The position numbers and the translations under genes are program-made. DNA of 64,000 bases from DASVBE01 sp963770375 (GTDB taxonomy: Bacteria > Actinomycetota > Actinomycetes > Streptosporangiales > Streptosporangiaceae), in assembly GCA_963770375.1 (NCBI GenBank), contig CAVYPM010000020.1, positions 62,001-126,000 on the forward strand, read 5' to 3'. The notes beneath the pieces were generated by a model, which saw only the letters and a program-made list of their open reading frames with translations, was not told the origin of the DNA and did no database searches. Below, in pieces: positions 43,828-53,117 of the stretch (positions are counted from its first letter, which is position 1; the number at the start of each line of letters is the position of its first letter).

Positions 43828-45027
43828 TCACTGTACGAACTTGACGGGATTGAAGATATCGGCGGTGATCAGCAGCAACCCGAATCCCACCAGCAACGCG
43901 AACACCCCGACGCTCACTGGGATCAGCTTACGCATGTCCACCAGGCCCGGATCCGGACGGCCCCGGAGCCGGGCCAGCCAGGCACGTATCCGTTCATAGA
44001 AGATGACGGCCAGGTGACCGCCGTCGAGCGGCAGCAAAGGCAGCAGGTTGAAGGCCCCGACGAAGATGTTCAGCGAGATGATGATGAACAGGATCAGCTG
44101 GACCTTCGTCTGCCAGCCGTCGTTGGCGGCGACGACCTGGGCGGTGATCCCGCCGACGCCGACCACGCTGGAGACCTGGCCCGCCGGGGTCTGGGCCCGG
44201 TCGCGGGCGAACAGGTCGGGGACCGCGCTCGGCAGGTGGCCGACCGCGGTGACCGAGCCGGTCAGCACGTCGCCGAAGGTGTTCGCGGCGTAGGACAGGG
44301 CGGCCAGCGGGCCGAGCCGCTGGAAGACGTTGGCCGCCTCGATGCCCAGGTAGCTGCCGCTGCGGCCGGGGATCTGCGCGGGCGTGGCGTGCAGGGTGAT
44401 CTGCTTGCCGTCGCGCAGGACGGTGACCGCCACCGGCTGGCCGTTGGGCTGGGCCCTGATCGCGTCGCCGAGCCCGGCCCAGGAGTGCACCGCCGTGCCG
44501 CCGATCGCGATGATCTTGTCACCGGGGCGGATGCCGGCCTGCTGCGCCGGGGCGGCGGTGTGGCTGCCGGAGCACGGGTTCGTGGTCTTGAGGGCGCTGG
44601 CGCTGACCGGCACACAGGTCGAGACCGCGCCGATCGTGGTGGTGTTCTGGTTGACCAGGCCGACGCTCGCGGCCAGCACGATCAGCAGGAAGAACGCCAG
44701 CGCGAAGTGCATGAACGAGCCGGCCGCCATGACGATGATGCGCTTCCAGGCCGGCTTGCTGCGGAACGAGCGGGGCTCGTCGGCGGGGTCCACCTCGTCG
44801 AGCGAGGTCATGCCGACGATCTTGACGAAGCCGCCCACCGGCAGGGACTTGACGCCGTACTCGGTCTCGCCGCGCCGGAACGACCAGACGGTGTTGCCGA
44901 AGCCGAGGAAGAACCGGCTGACCTTCATGCCTGACCACTTCGCGGTGGCGAAGTGGCCGAGCTCGTGCAGCATGATCGAGAACAGCAGCGCCGCGACGAA
45001 GATGATCCAGCCGATCAGCAGGCTCAT
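43828..45027 (-). CDS. rseP: site-2 (RseP-type) intramembrane zinc protease
   Basis: A 399-residue M50 protease that cleaves membrane-bound substrates such as anti-sigma factors. Seen: the zinc motif HELGH at residues 21-25 in the first helix, a central PDZ domain (about 160-240) with AGIRPGDKIIAIGGTAV, and the third ligand motif NLLPLLPLDGGHL near 325. Homologue of mycobacterial Rip1. Located between dxr and ispG as in other actinobacteria. Length is normal. Confidence 0.92.
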   Translation of the reverse strand: MSLLIGWIIFVAALLFSIMLHELGHFATAKWSGMKVSRFFLGFGNTVWSFRRGETEYGVKSLPVGGFVKIVGMTSLDEVDPADEPRSFRSKPAWKRIIVMAAGSFMHFALAFFLLIVLAASVGLVNQNTTTIGAVSTCVPVSASALKTTNPCSGSHTAAPAQQAGIRPGDKIIAIGGTAVHSWAGLGDAIRAQPNGQPVAVTVLRDGKQITLHATPAQIPGRSGSYLGIEAANVFQRLGPLAALSYAANTFGDVLTGSVTAVGHLPSAVPDLFARDRAQTPAGQVSSVVGVGGITAQVVAANDGWQTKVQLILFIIISLNIFVGAFNLLPLLPLDGGHLAVIFYERIRAWLARLRGRPDPGLVDMRKLIPVSVGVFALLVGFGLLLITADIFNPVKFVQ

Positions 45028-45068
45028 CTGGCTCTGGCCGCCTTCCTACTCCGTGTCCCGCCGTGGCC

Positions 45069-46499
45069 TCAAGCCCGGGACGAGATTCCTGTCCCCGCGA
45101 GCCCGGTCAGCTCGCGGGCCCGGTCCCTGGCCCACCGGTCGGCCGCGAGCACGTCGGCGATTTCCCCGATGTCGCGCCCCGTGCCGCCTTGCTCAGAGAC
45201 TACCTGGGCGACCGTGTCAACGATGCCGGTGAACGGGATGCGGCCCGCCATGAACGCGCTGACGCACTCCTCGTTAGCGGCGTTGTAGACGGCGGGGGCG
45301 CCGCCGCCGGCCATTCCTACTTCGCGGGCCAGGGCGACGGCCGGGAACGCCTTCTCGTCCAGCGGCTCGAACGTCCACTGGTGCGAGGCGGTCCAGTCGA
45401 CGGGGGCGGCCGCCTGGGGGACGCGCTGCGGCCAGGCCATGGCCAGGGCGATGGGGATGCGCATGTCCGGGGGGCTGGCCTGGGCAATCGTCGATCCGTC
45501 GGTGAATTCGACCATGGAGTGGATGACGCTCTGGCGGTGGACGACGACCTCGATGCGGTCGAAGGGGACGCCGAACAGGAGGTGGGCCTCGATGAGCTCG
45601 AGGCCCTTGTTGACGAGGGTCGCCGAGTTGATCGTGATGACCGGGCCCATATTCCAGGTGGGATGGGCGAGGGCCTGGTCGGGCGTCACGTCGTGAAGTT
45701 CGTCACGGCTGCGGTGCAGGAAGGGGCCGCCGCTGGCGGTGAGGACCAGCTGCTTCACTTCGTCGGCGGTGCCGCCGCGGAGGCACTGGGCGATGGCGCT
45801 GTGCTCGGAGTCGACGGGGACTATCTGGCCGGGCGTTGCGCGGGCCTGGACCAGCGGGCCGCCCATGATCAGGGATTCCTTGTTGGCCAGGGCGAGGATG
45901 CGTCCGGCGTCGAGGGCGGAGAGCGTGGCGGCGAGGCCGACCGCGCCGGTGACCGCGTTGAGGACGACGTCGCAGTCTGCTGCGGCGAGTTCGGCGACGG
46001 CTTCGGGGCCGGCGAGCATCCTGGGGAGCTGGCCGGGGCGCAGGCCGAGGGTGGCGGCCTGGGCGGTGATGGCCTGCTCTAGGTCCGGGAGGGCGCGGGG
46101 GTCGGCGACGGCGACGGTCCGGGCCCGGAATTCGAGGGCCTGCGAGGCTAGGAGGGCGGGGTTGCTGCCGCCGGCCGCCAGGCCGGTGATGCGGAATCTT
46201 CCCGGGTTGCGGCGGACGATGTCGGCGGCCTGGGTGCCGATCGAGCCGGTCGAGCCGAGCAGGACGATGTCGCGGCGGGGCGGCCGCTGGCCGGGGGCGG
46301 GGGTCGCGGCGGTCTGGCTGGCCAGGCTGAGGCCGGCGGGCTGGCCGGGCGCGGCCGGGCTGAGGCCGGCGGGCTGGCCGGGCGTGGCCGGGCTGGCGGG
46401 ACCGGCGGTGGCTGCGCTGGCGAGGCTGGCTGCGCGGGCAGGGCTCATGGGGCTGGCGGGGCTGGTGACCATCTGAGCTGGCTCCTGGGCTGACTGCAC
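45069..46499 (-). CDS. dxr: 1-deoxy-D-xylulose-5-phosphate reductoisomerase
   Basis: The second enzyme of the MEP pathway, making MEP from DXP with NADPH. Seen: the nucleotide-binding GSTGSIGTQAADIV near residue 83, LANKESLIMGG near 195, the catalytic SEHSAIAQCL near 222, NMGPVITINSATLVNKGLE near 270 and NAANEECVSAF near 420. Unusually, 70-odd low-complexity residues precede the domain, with two copies of PGQPAGLS. The start is uncertain: GTG at 46499 (AGGGGAG upstream) or ATG at 46472 (AGGAG upstream). Followed 41 bases later by rseP. Confidence 0.94.
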   Translation of the reverse strand: MQSAQEPAQMVTSPASPMSPARAASLASAATAGPASPATPGQPAGLSPAAPGQPAGLSLASQTAATPAPGQRPPRRDIVLLGSTGSIGTQAADIVRRNPGRFRITGLAAGGSNPALLASQALEFRARTVAVADPRALPDLEQAITAQAATLGLRPGQLPRMLAGPEAVAELAAADCDVVLNAVTGAVGLAATLSALDAGRILALANKESLIMGGPLVQARATPGQIVPVDSEHSAIAQCLRGGTADEVKQLVLTASGGPFLHRSRDELHDVTPDQALAHPTWNMGPVITINSATLVNKGLELIEAHLLFGVPFDRIEVVVHRQSVIHSMVEFTDGSTIAQASPPDMRIPIALAMAWPQRVPQAAAPVDWTASHQWTFEPLDEKAFPAVALAREVGMAGGGAPAVYNAANEECVSAFMAGRIPFTGIVDTVAQVVSEQGGTGRDIGEIADVLAADRWARDRARELTGLAGTGISSRA

Positions 46500-46544
46500 G
46501 GTGCCATTCTCCCCTGCCCGCGTCCCGGCTGCCCTGCTTAGCCC

Positions 46545-46576
46545 GACGTCACCGTCAGCCGACGTGACCGTCAGCC
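46545..46576. repeat. 16-bp tandem direct repeat in the dxr / DAHP synthase divergent region
   Basis: GACGTCACCGTCAGCC (46545-46560) is followed at once by GACGTGACCGTCAGCC (46561-46576), one mismatch. It lies 45 bases from the dxr start in a 231-base divergent gap, so it may be a two-copy regulator site. Confidence 0.5.
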
Positions 46577-46730
46577 CGCCGGGCTCCGCCGGCGGCAGGC
46601 CCCGCCGGCCCAGCGCCGGTAGCTGCCGCCCTGGCCCGCGGCCCGTGCCCGGCCTGGCTCCGTTGCTGGCGGTGGGCCGCTAGCGTAGGACGGTGATCTG
46701 CGCCTGCCTGCCGCCTGCCGGACGAGTGCG

Positions 46731-48164
46731 ATGACCGCCCCGATGCCGCCCGGATCCGGGCCGGGCCTGGACGGCGGCCTGGCGGGACCGGCCGGTCCCG
46801 GGGGCCTGCCGGGACCGGGGCTGAGCCCGGCGAACGGGCGGCCGTCCTGGCGGGACCGGCCGGCCGCGCAGCTGCCCGGCTGGCCGGACCAGTCCGCGGC
46901 GGACGAGGTCGGCCGCCAGCTGAGCCGCCTGCCGCCGCTGGTCTTCGCCGGCGAGTGCGACGCGCTGACCGAGCGGCTGGCCGCGGTGTCGCGCGGCGAG
47001 GCGTTCGTGCTGCAGGGCGGTGACTGCGCCGAGACGTTCGAGGGCTCCACGGCCGACGCGGTCCGCGGCAAGCTGCAGACTCTGCTGCAGATGGCCGTGG
47101 TGCTGACCTACGGCGCCCGGGTGCCGATCATCAAGATCGGCCGGATGGCCGGCCAGTTCGCCAAGCCGCGGTCCTCGGCCGTCGAGCGGCGGAACGGCAT
47201 CGAGCTGCCGGCGTACCGCGGGGACGCGATCAACGGGCTCGGCTTCTCCGCGGCGGAGCGCACCCCCGACCCGGGCCGGATGATCCGCGCGTACCACTGC
47301 GCGGCGGTGACGCTGAACCTGTGCCGGGCGTTCACCACCGGCGGGTACGCGGACCTGCACCGGGTGCACGCCTGGAACCAGGACTTCGTGGGCCGCAGCC
47401 CGGCCGGGCAGCGGTACGAGCGGCTGGCCGGCGAGATCGACCAGGCGCTGGCGTTCATGCGGGCCTGCGGCGCGGACCCGGACCAGCTGCGGTCGGTGGA
47501 GCTGTACTCCAGCCACGAGGCGCTGATGCTGGACTACGAGCAGGCGCTGACCCGGATCGACTCGCGGACCGGCCGGCCTTACGGCACGTCCGGGCACCTG
47601 CTGTGGGTGGGCGAGCGGACCCGGGCGCTGGACGGCGCGCACGTCGAGTACGCCCGCGGCATCTGCAACCCGGTCGGGGTGAAGCTCGGCCCGGGCATCT
47701 CCCCGGACGAGGTGCTGGCGCTGATCGCCGCGCTGAACCCGGCCAGCCAGCCGGGGCGGCTCACGCTGATCACGAGGATCGGCGCCGCGCGGATCCGTGC
47801 GGAGCTGCCCGCCCTGGTCCGCGCGGTCACCGCCAGCGGCGCGCCGGTGGCGTGGGTCTGCGACCCGATGCACGGCAACACGTTCGAGGCGCCCAGCGGC
47901 CACAAGACCCGCCGGTTCGACGACGTGCTGGACGAGCTGGCCGGGTTCTTCGAGGTGCACCGCAGCCTGGGCACCCATCCCGGCGGCATCCACATCGAGT
48001 TCACCGGCGACGACGTCACCGAGTGCGTCGGCGGCAGCTACCAGATCGGCGCGGACGACCTGCACCAGCGCTACGAGACCGCGTGTGACCCCCGGCTGAA
48101 CCGCAGCCAGGCCCTGGACCTGGCGTTCATGGTCGCCGAGATGTACCGCCGCCCCGCGGCCTGA
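46731..48164 (+). CDS. aroG: class II 3-deoxy-7-phosphoheptulonate synthase
   Basis: A 477-residue plant/mycobacterial-type DAHP synthase, the first step of the shikimate pathway (phosphoenolpyruvate plus erythrose 4-phosphate). Seen: the metal and active-site residues of the family in order: Cys in LQGGDCAETFEG near residue 100, KIGRMAGQFAKPRS near 138, ECLPAY-equivalent YRGDAINGLGF, His in CDPMHGNTFEAP near 380, Glu in HIEFTGDDVTEC near 422, and Asp in TACDPRLNR near 450. A Gly/Pro-rich 55-residue N-terminal extension precedes the domain. Monocistronic; divergent from dxr, convergent with the methyltransferase. Confidence 0.95.
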   Translation: MTAPMPPGSGPGLDGGLAGPAGPGGLPGPGLSPANGRPSWRDRPAAQLPGWPDQSAADEVGRQLSRLPPLVFAGECDALTERLAAVSRGEAFVLQGGDCAETFEGSTADAVRGKLQTLLQMAVVLTYGARVPIIKIGRMAGQFAKPRSSAVERRNGIELPAYRGDAINGLGFSAAERTPDPGRMIRAYHCAAVTLNLCRAFTTGGYADLHRVHAWNQDFVGRSPAGQRYERLAGEIDQALAFMRACGADPDQLRSVELYSSHEALMLDYEQALTRIDSRTGRPYGTSGHLLWVGERTRALDGAHVEYARGICNPVGVKLGPGISPDEVLALIAALNPASQPGRLTLITRIGAARIRAELPALVRAVTASGAPVAWVCDPMHGNTFEAPSGHKTRRFDDVLDELAGFFEVHRSLGTHPGGIHIEFTGDDVTECVGGSYQIGADDLHQRYETACDPRLNRSQALDLAFMVAEMYRRPAA

Positions 48165-48171
48165 CCCGGGC

Positions 48172-48230
48172 CGCGCCCGCGGGCCACCCCGCGCCCGCGC
48201 CCCCGGCCCGTGGACCAGCCCGCGGGCGCG
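48172..48230. terminator. long-armed hairpin between convergent genes
   Basis: CGCGCCCGCGGGC (48172-48184) and its exact complement GCCCGCGGGCGCG (48218-48230) flank 33 bases. It occupies the whole gap between DAHP synthase and the convergent methyltransferase gene and probably terminates both. Confidence 0.6.
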
Positions 48231-49511
48231 TTACAGCCAGCCGGGGCGGGCGGGCGGCTCCCAGTCCGGCCGCAGCGGCATGCCGGCCTCTCCGGCCGGC
48301 CCCGGCCGGACGCCGAGCATCTGGTGCAGCTGGATCTCGTTCCGCTCGAACGCCAGCCGCGAGCCGGCCATGTACAGCCGCCACACCCGGGCCGTCCCCT
48401 GGCCGACCTCGCTGACCGCCTCGTCCCAGTGCCGGTCGAGGTTGGCGCACCAGCCGGCCAGCGTCATCGCGTAGTGCTCGCGCAGGTTCTCGGTGTGCCG
48501 GACCTCGAACCCGGCGTCGTGCATGAGCGTCATCAGCAGGCCGGGCGCTTCCAGCTCGCCGTCCGGGAACACGTACCGGTAGATGAACCCGTCGGGGCGG
48601 CTGTTCGGCTCGCTGCTGACCGTCCGGGTGATGCAGTGGTTGAGGATCCGGCCCTGCGGCCGCAGCTTGCCGTACAGGAAGGCGAAGTAGCCGGGCAGCT
48701 GGGCCTTGCCGATGTGCTCGGTGAGCCCGATCGAGCTGACCGCGTCGAAGCCGTCCTCGGTGACGTCCCGGTAGTCCAGGTGCCTGACCTCGGCCAGGCT
48801 GGACAGGCCCGCTTCCTTGATGGCCCGCTGGGCCCAGCTGGCCTGCTCGGCAGACAGGGTGACGCCGAGGGCGCGGACCCCGTACTCCCGCGCGGCGTGC
48901 ATCACCATACTTCCCCAGCCGCAGCCGACGTCGAGCAGCCGCATCCCCGGCTGCAGCGCCAGCTTCCGCGCGACCAGGTCGAACTTGTGCGCCTGCGCCT
49001 CCTCCAGGGTCGCGTCCGGGGTCGGGTAGCACGCGCAGGTGTAGGCCATGGAGGGGCCGAGCACCCACTCGTAGAACGTGTTGGACACGTCGTAGTGATG
49101 CGAGATCGCGGACGCGTCGCGGCCACGCGAGTGCCGCCGGCCGGTCAGCCTGCGCCGGCTGACCCGGACCTCCTGCGGCGGCGGCGCGACCCGGGGCAGC
49201 AGGACCCTTGGCCCGCCCAGCCGGCGCAGCAGGGCCAGCCGCTCGGCCAGGCCGAGGTCCGTCCGCTGGGCCGGGATCATCCGGGCCAGCGCGGTGTACA
49301 TGTCGCCGTCGACGTCCAGGTGCCCGGACACGTAGGCGCGCGCCAGCCCCATGCTGCCGGGCGCCTGGGCCAGGTAGGCCACCGCGACCGGCGAACGGAC
49401 CGTGATCGTGACCGGCGAGTCAGCGGCCCCCGTGCTGCTGCCGTCGTAGGCCCGGAACCGGACGGGCGCGTCCGGGCCCGCTACCTGCTCGAAAACCTCC
49501 GCCAGTGCCAT
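48231..49511 (-). CDS. tmsB: SAM-dependent fatty-acid methyltransferase (TmsB/BfaB/CFA synthase type)
   Basis: A 426-residue cyclopropane-fatty-acid-synthase-family enzyme predicted to methylenate the double bond of a phospholipid-bound oleoyl chain. Seen: an N-terminal region of about 140 residues with RAYVSGHLDVDGDMYTAL, then AISHHYDVSNTFYEWVLG, the SAM motif LLDVGCGWGSMVMHAARE near 192-210, SIGLTEHIGKAQLPGYF near 240 and a C-terminal lid. Family knowledge: paired with a flavin reductase (TmsA/BfaA) it makes 10-methyl fatty acids such as tuberculostearic acid. That partner ends 16 bases upstream here. A simple cyclopropane synthase is the alternative. Confidence 0.82.
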   Translation of the reverse strand: MALAEVFEQVAGPDAPVRFRAYDGSSTGAADSPVTITVRSPVAVAYLAQAPGSMGLARAYVSGHLDVDGDMYTALARMIPAQRTDLGLAERLALLRRLGGPRVLLPRVAPPPQEVRVSRRRLTGRRHSRGRDASAISHHYDVSNTFYEWVLGPSMAYTCACYPTPDATLEEAQAHKFDLVARKLALQPGMRLLDVGCGWGSMVMHAAREYGVRALGVTLSAEQASWAQRAIKEAGLSSLAEVRHLDYRDVTEDGFDAVSSIGLTEHIGKAQLPGYFAFLYGKLRPQGRILNHCITRTVSSEPNSRPDGFIYRYVFPDGELEAPGLLMTLMHDAGFEVRHTENLREHYAMTLAGWCANLDRHWDEAVSEVGQGTARVWRLYMAGSRLAFERNEIQLHQMLGVRPGPAGEAGMPLRPDWEPPARPGWL

Positions 49512-49527
49512 TGCCCCTGTCCTTTCG

Positions 49528-51016
49528 TCACTGCCTGCCGACGCACTTCTCGTACAGCCCGGCGAGCCGGCCCGCCGGGTCGTAGCTGGCCTTCAGCGCC
49601 GTGTAAGCCGGGCCGTTGTACACGGGCCCAGAAATCATCCTCGGTGTAGAAGGATGTCGAGTACAGGCCCTTGTGCCCGGTCAGCGCGGTGACGGTGTCC
49701 TCCACGATGCGGTTGTAGTAGCCGTCGCCACGGCCCGGCGGCAACGGGACAGTTCCCCAGAATCCGAAGTTCACGTACGCCTGGCCAGGTTTCATCGGGT
49801 ACAGCGGCCAGGGCTGCTCGCTGCGCAGCCGCAGCGGGCACATCCACACCGGGCTCATGCCGACCCGCTCGGTGAACGTGCGGAGGAACTCGGCGCCGCG
49901 CTCCACCGGGATCTCCACGTCCTGGATGACGTCCTCCTGCTGGGGCAGGTTGCGGCGGCGGTTGACCGAGCCGGACAGGCCGTACTTGCGGTCCAGCGCG
50001 ACCAGCTTGCGGTACACGTCGGACCGCCGGTAGCGGCGCGGCCACAGCTGCCGGACGACGGGCCGCTGCACCCCGAACGGCCGGGAGCACCAGAACCAGT
50101 CGGTGTCCCACCGCCACAGGTAGTCCCGGATGGTCAGGAAGTCCTCACGGGGCCCGCGGATGGACTGGTAGTAGATCTGGCCGCGGGTGTAGTCGCTCAG
50201 CCACGGCGCCTGCCCGATGTACGACCCCACGGTCAGGTACAGCTCGTCCAGCGCGAACATGGTGCCGTCGACGAAGTCGGCCCGGTGCCCGCGCAGCGCC
50301 CCGTCCGCGGCGATCGCCGCCACCGCGTCCATGCACTCCTCCGGCGACCCGAACCGGAAGTGACGCAGGTGCACGTACGGCTGGACCGGCTCGAGCTCGA
50401 TCGTCAGGGACAGCGCGTAGCCGAGCGTCCCGTACGAGTTCGGGAAACCGCGGTACAGCGCGTCGTGCTCCCCGCCCGGTGCCGCGGTGATCACCCGGCC
50501 GTCGCCGGTGAGGATCTCCATTTCGGTCACCGACTCGTGCGGCATCCCGTTGCGCAGCGAGGTGGACTCGACCCCCAGCCCGGAAACCGCGCCGCCGATG
50601 GTGATCGTCTTGAGCTGCGGGACAACCATCGGCATCAGCCCGTGGCGCAGGGTCGCGTCGGCTAGGTGCTCGTACGTCACCATGCCTCCGGTAATGGCGG
50701 TACGGCTGCTGGGATCGACGCACAGGACCTGGCTGAACGCCGACACATCGAGCCCGGGGACGGAGGCCCGGCCGGACGCGTGGGTGAAGCGGAACAGGTT
50801 CGAGGTGGGCTTGGCCAGCCGGACCGGCTGCCCCGGCGGGATCGCCGCGTACTCCGCCTGCAACCGGTCGACGGCCGCCCGGTATCTCGCGGGCCGGCTG
50901 TTCCCGACGGGTACGGTCCAGGCCGGGGCCGCGGCCGCAGCCGGGCTCAGCTGCAGCAGCCGGCGGGCTGGGCCGCCCCGGCCAGTCACTCGCGCCACGG
51001 TGCCTCCCATAGTCAC
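49528..51016 (-). CDS. tmsA: FAD-dependent oxidoreductase (TmsA/BfaA type), one frame break near the end
   Basis: A VAO/DHCR24-like flavoprotein of about 496 residues that would reduce the 10-methylene intermediate to a 10-methyl chain. Seen: the FAD domain with LDVSAFSQVLCVDPSSRTAI near 85, TIGGAVSGLGVESTS near 140, MEILTGDGRVITAAPGGEHD near 166 and FPNSYGTLGYAL near 192, then the substrate domain with WPLYPMKPGQAYVNFGFWG. The frame breaks at about 49615-49630: after FYTEDDFWA the continuation VYNGPAYTALKASYDPAGRL is one frame off and ends properly at 49528. Uncorrected, it runs into tmsB. Start GTG 51016 or ATG 51010. Confidence 0.82.
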
Positions 51017-51130
51017 GGGCCAGCACTGCGGCCCCAGTGCGCCATCCCGGCCAGGATAGGCGCCGGGCCCTTCGCATGGCAGGACCCGCCCGCGCTACCC
51101 CGCGGCCGGGGACCCGGGCCCGGAACCGCA

Positions 51131-51145
51131 CGCGCCAGGGGCGCG
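51131..51145 (-). terminator. small hairpin behind the DUF4192 gene or before tmsA
   Basis: CGCGCC (51131-51136) and GGCGCG (51140-51145) close a 3-base loop just past the DUF4192 stop at 51151 on the minus strand. Short, but well placed for a terminator. Confidence 0.35.
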
Positions 51146-51150
51146 CCCGG

Positions 51151-52776
51151 TCAGTGCGGGCGGCCACGGGACGGGGACCGGCGGGAGTGGCGACGGCGGA
51201 TGCCGGGCTGGGCGTAGCTCTCCGCGACCTGCTCGGGGGTCATCGGCAGCCGGGCCAGGGACGGCGGCAGGCCGCGGCCGAGGAAGTCGGCAAGCATCAG
51301 CGCCATCGAGTACTGCGGGTCGGCGTCCAGGGCGCACTGCGCGGCCAGCCCGGCCAGCGCCCCATCGCCGGCCTGCCAGGCGGTGAACGCGAGCAGCGAG
51401 GCCGGCGCCGGCCGGTACTGCGGGCACGCCCGGCGGGTCAGGTCGGTCCACAGCCGCTGGTGCGCGGCGCTGTGCTCGGGGTCCATCCGGGCCCAGGCGT
51501 CGTCCCTGATCCGCAGGTCGGACAGCGCCATGCTGAGGAAGGCCAGGTCATCGTCGCTGGTCAGCTGACCGCCGCCGCGGTAGGCCGCGATCGCGCTCTG
51601 GACTGCGCCCAGCCCGGCATCGACCACCGAGCTCAGCAGGTCGCCGCCGCGGCCGGACGCCTGCCGCGCCATGATCAGCTCGCTGACCCGGTCCAGGGCA
51701 CGGTCGGTGGCCTGCCGCATGGACTCGGCGGCCAGGCCGGTCACCGGCGCCAGCGTGGCGGCCAGCGTGTCCCGGTCCGGGTAGGCGGCCAGCCCGGCCG
51801 CGGCGAGGGCGGTGGCCGCGGGATGCGCCAGCGTGTCGTACGGCTTGCCCTCGACGGGGCAGCAGGCCGGGTCGTGGCACAGGTACGACCAGTACCGGCC
51901 CTCGTCGGCCCGGAGCACCTCGCGGAGCCCGATCCCGGCCGCGGCGGTCGCGGCCCGCAGCGCGTCGACCACCGGCGTGACCAGCTGGCCGGGCCCGAAC
52001 CCGGCCAGCACGGCCAGGCTGAGCTGCTGCCGGGCCAGGACGCCCACCGCGTGCCCGGCGATGTGCGCGGCGGTCTCCGCGTCCGGCGGGTCGGGAAGGT
52101 CGTAGCGGAAGCCCAGCCTGATCCGCTCCCGCGGCGGGGCGATCCCGAGTATCACCATGCTCCGGTCCGGCCGGAACCCGATCAGATGCGGGATCACCGC
52201 GAGCAGGCCGGCCGCCGAATCCACCCTGATCCGCTGCGCCTCCCGCTCAGGCGCCGGCCCCAGCGATGCGCCAGGGCTCGCCGCACCGGCTGCCGCCACG
52301 CCGGCCGCCCCGGGCTCCGCCGGCCCTTCAGCCGGGGGTTTCGCCGGCTCCCCCGCGCAACGCTCAGACGGGGAGGACACGCTCCGGCCCGGCCGGGGCT
52401 GAGCGGCCGGACCCGGATCCGCAGCACCCGGACCCGGCCCGTCTGCCGGGGCAGGCGCGGCCGGCGCCATCGGGCCCTGCTGGTCACCGGGCGGCTGTCC
52501 CGGCCCGGCGGACCCGGGCAAGGCCGCAGACCGGAGCCGCAGCACGGCCGACAGAACGGGACGCGGTGGGCTGACCGACTCCGGCCGGAACCCGCCCGGC
52601 CGGGGTAACCCGGATGGAGGCGGCTGGACGGCGGCCGGCTGAGCCGGGGGTGGTGCAGATGGCTGCGTGCCGGGCTTGAGTGCGGCAGCGGGCCCGGGCG
52701 GAACGGGGCCGGACGGCCCCTGATGCGGCGCAGCGGGGCTGGAAGGGGCTGGGCTGAACGCGGCGTTGGTCTCCAT
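51151..52776 (-). CDS. DUF4192 domain-containing protein
   Basis: A 541-residue protein. Seen: a Pro/Ala/Gly-rich N-terminal half with no fold (about 1-170), then the DUF4192 domain from about 180 (AGLLAVIPHLIGFRPDRSMV, DLPDPPDAETAAHIAGHAVG, WSYLCHDPACCPVEGKPYDT, MALSDLRIRDDAWARM) and a basic C-terminus (RRRHSRRSPSRGR). The ATG at 52776 follows GGAGGC and is preferred over one 14 codons upstream. DUF4192 is common in actinobacteria and uncharacterised; the basic tail may bind nucleic acid (inference). Confidence 0.82.
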   Translation of the reverse strand: METNAAFSPAPSSPAAPHQGPSGPVPPGPAAALKPGTQPSAPPPAQPAAVQPPPSGLPRPGGFRPESVSPPRPVLSAVLRLRSAALPGSAGPGQPPGDQQGPMAPAAPAPADGPGPGAADPGPAAQPRPGRSVSSPSERCAGEPAKPPAEGPAEPGAAGVAAAGAASPGASLGPAPEREAQRIRVDSAAGLLAVIPHLIGFRPDRSMVILGIAPPRERIRLGFRYDLPDPPDAETAAHIAGHAVGVLARQQLSLAVLAGFGPGQLVTPVVDALRAATAAAGIGLREVLRADEGRYWSYLCHDPACCPVEGKPYDTLAHPAATALAAAGLAAYPDRDTLAATLAPVTGLAAESMRQATDRALDRVSELIMARQASGRGGDLLSSVVDAGLGAVQSAIAAYRGGGQLTSDDDLAFLSMALSDLRIRDDAWARMDPEHSAAHQRLWTDLTRRACPQYRPAPASLLAFTAWQAGDGALAGLAAQCALDADPQYSMALMLADFLGRGLPPSLARLPMTPEQVAESYAQPGIRRRHSRRSPSRGRPH

Positions 52777-53088
52777 GAAGCAAGCCTCCGGGGACCGGCC
52801 CAGGGCCCGCTCAGGCATTTCCCGCAGGCTGTGGATAACCGCAAAACGTCCACAGGTACAGAAACCTGTCTTGGACAGACACCGGCTCCGTGGTATGCCA
52901 CGCGCCCGCCGGTAAGCGGTTGTTCAGGCGACGCCCCGCCGGCCCCGGGGGAAGGTTTGTGTCCCCGTTAGGTAAGCCCGCCCGGCCGGCCCCCCGGCGT
53001 TTGCCTTCTAGCTGGGAAAACGCCGCACGGCAGGATAACCAGGGCAGGAGCCGCCAAAGCCACCGCATGTTTCCGCCCCGCGGAGGGG

Positions 53089-53117
53089 GTGATTTTCCTC
53101 ATGTTAGCGCTCACAAT
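53089..53117 (+). promoter_or_regulatory. predicted promoter of the secreted aldose epimerase
   Basis: CACAAT (53112-53117) at the end of the operator can serve as a -10 box, with a weak GTGATT (53089-53094) 17 bases upstream. The layout, with the operator filling the spacer and -10, mirrors the lacI promoter. Confidence 0.4.
53101..53116. promoter_or_regulatory. LacI-type operator before the secreted aldose epimerase
   Basis: ATGTTAGCGCTCACAA. Its last 14 bases are identical to the araB operator read on the minus strand, and its left half matches the transporter operator. It lies 77 bases upstream of the epimerase ATG. Confidence 0.78.
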
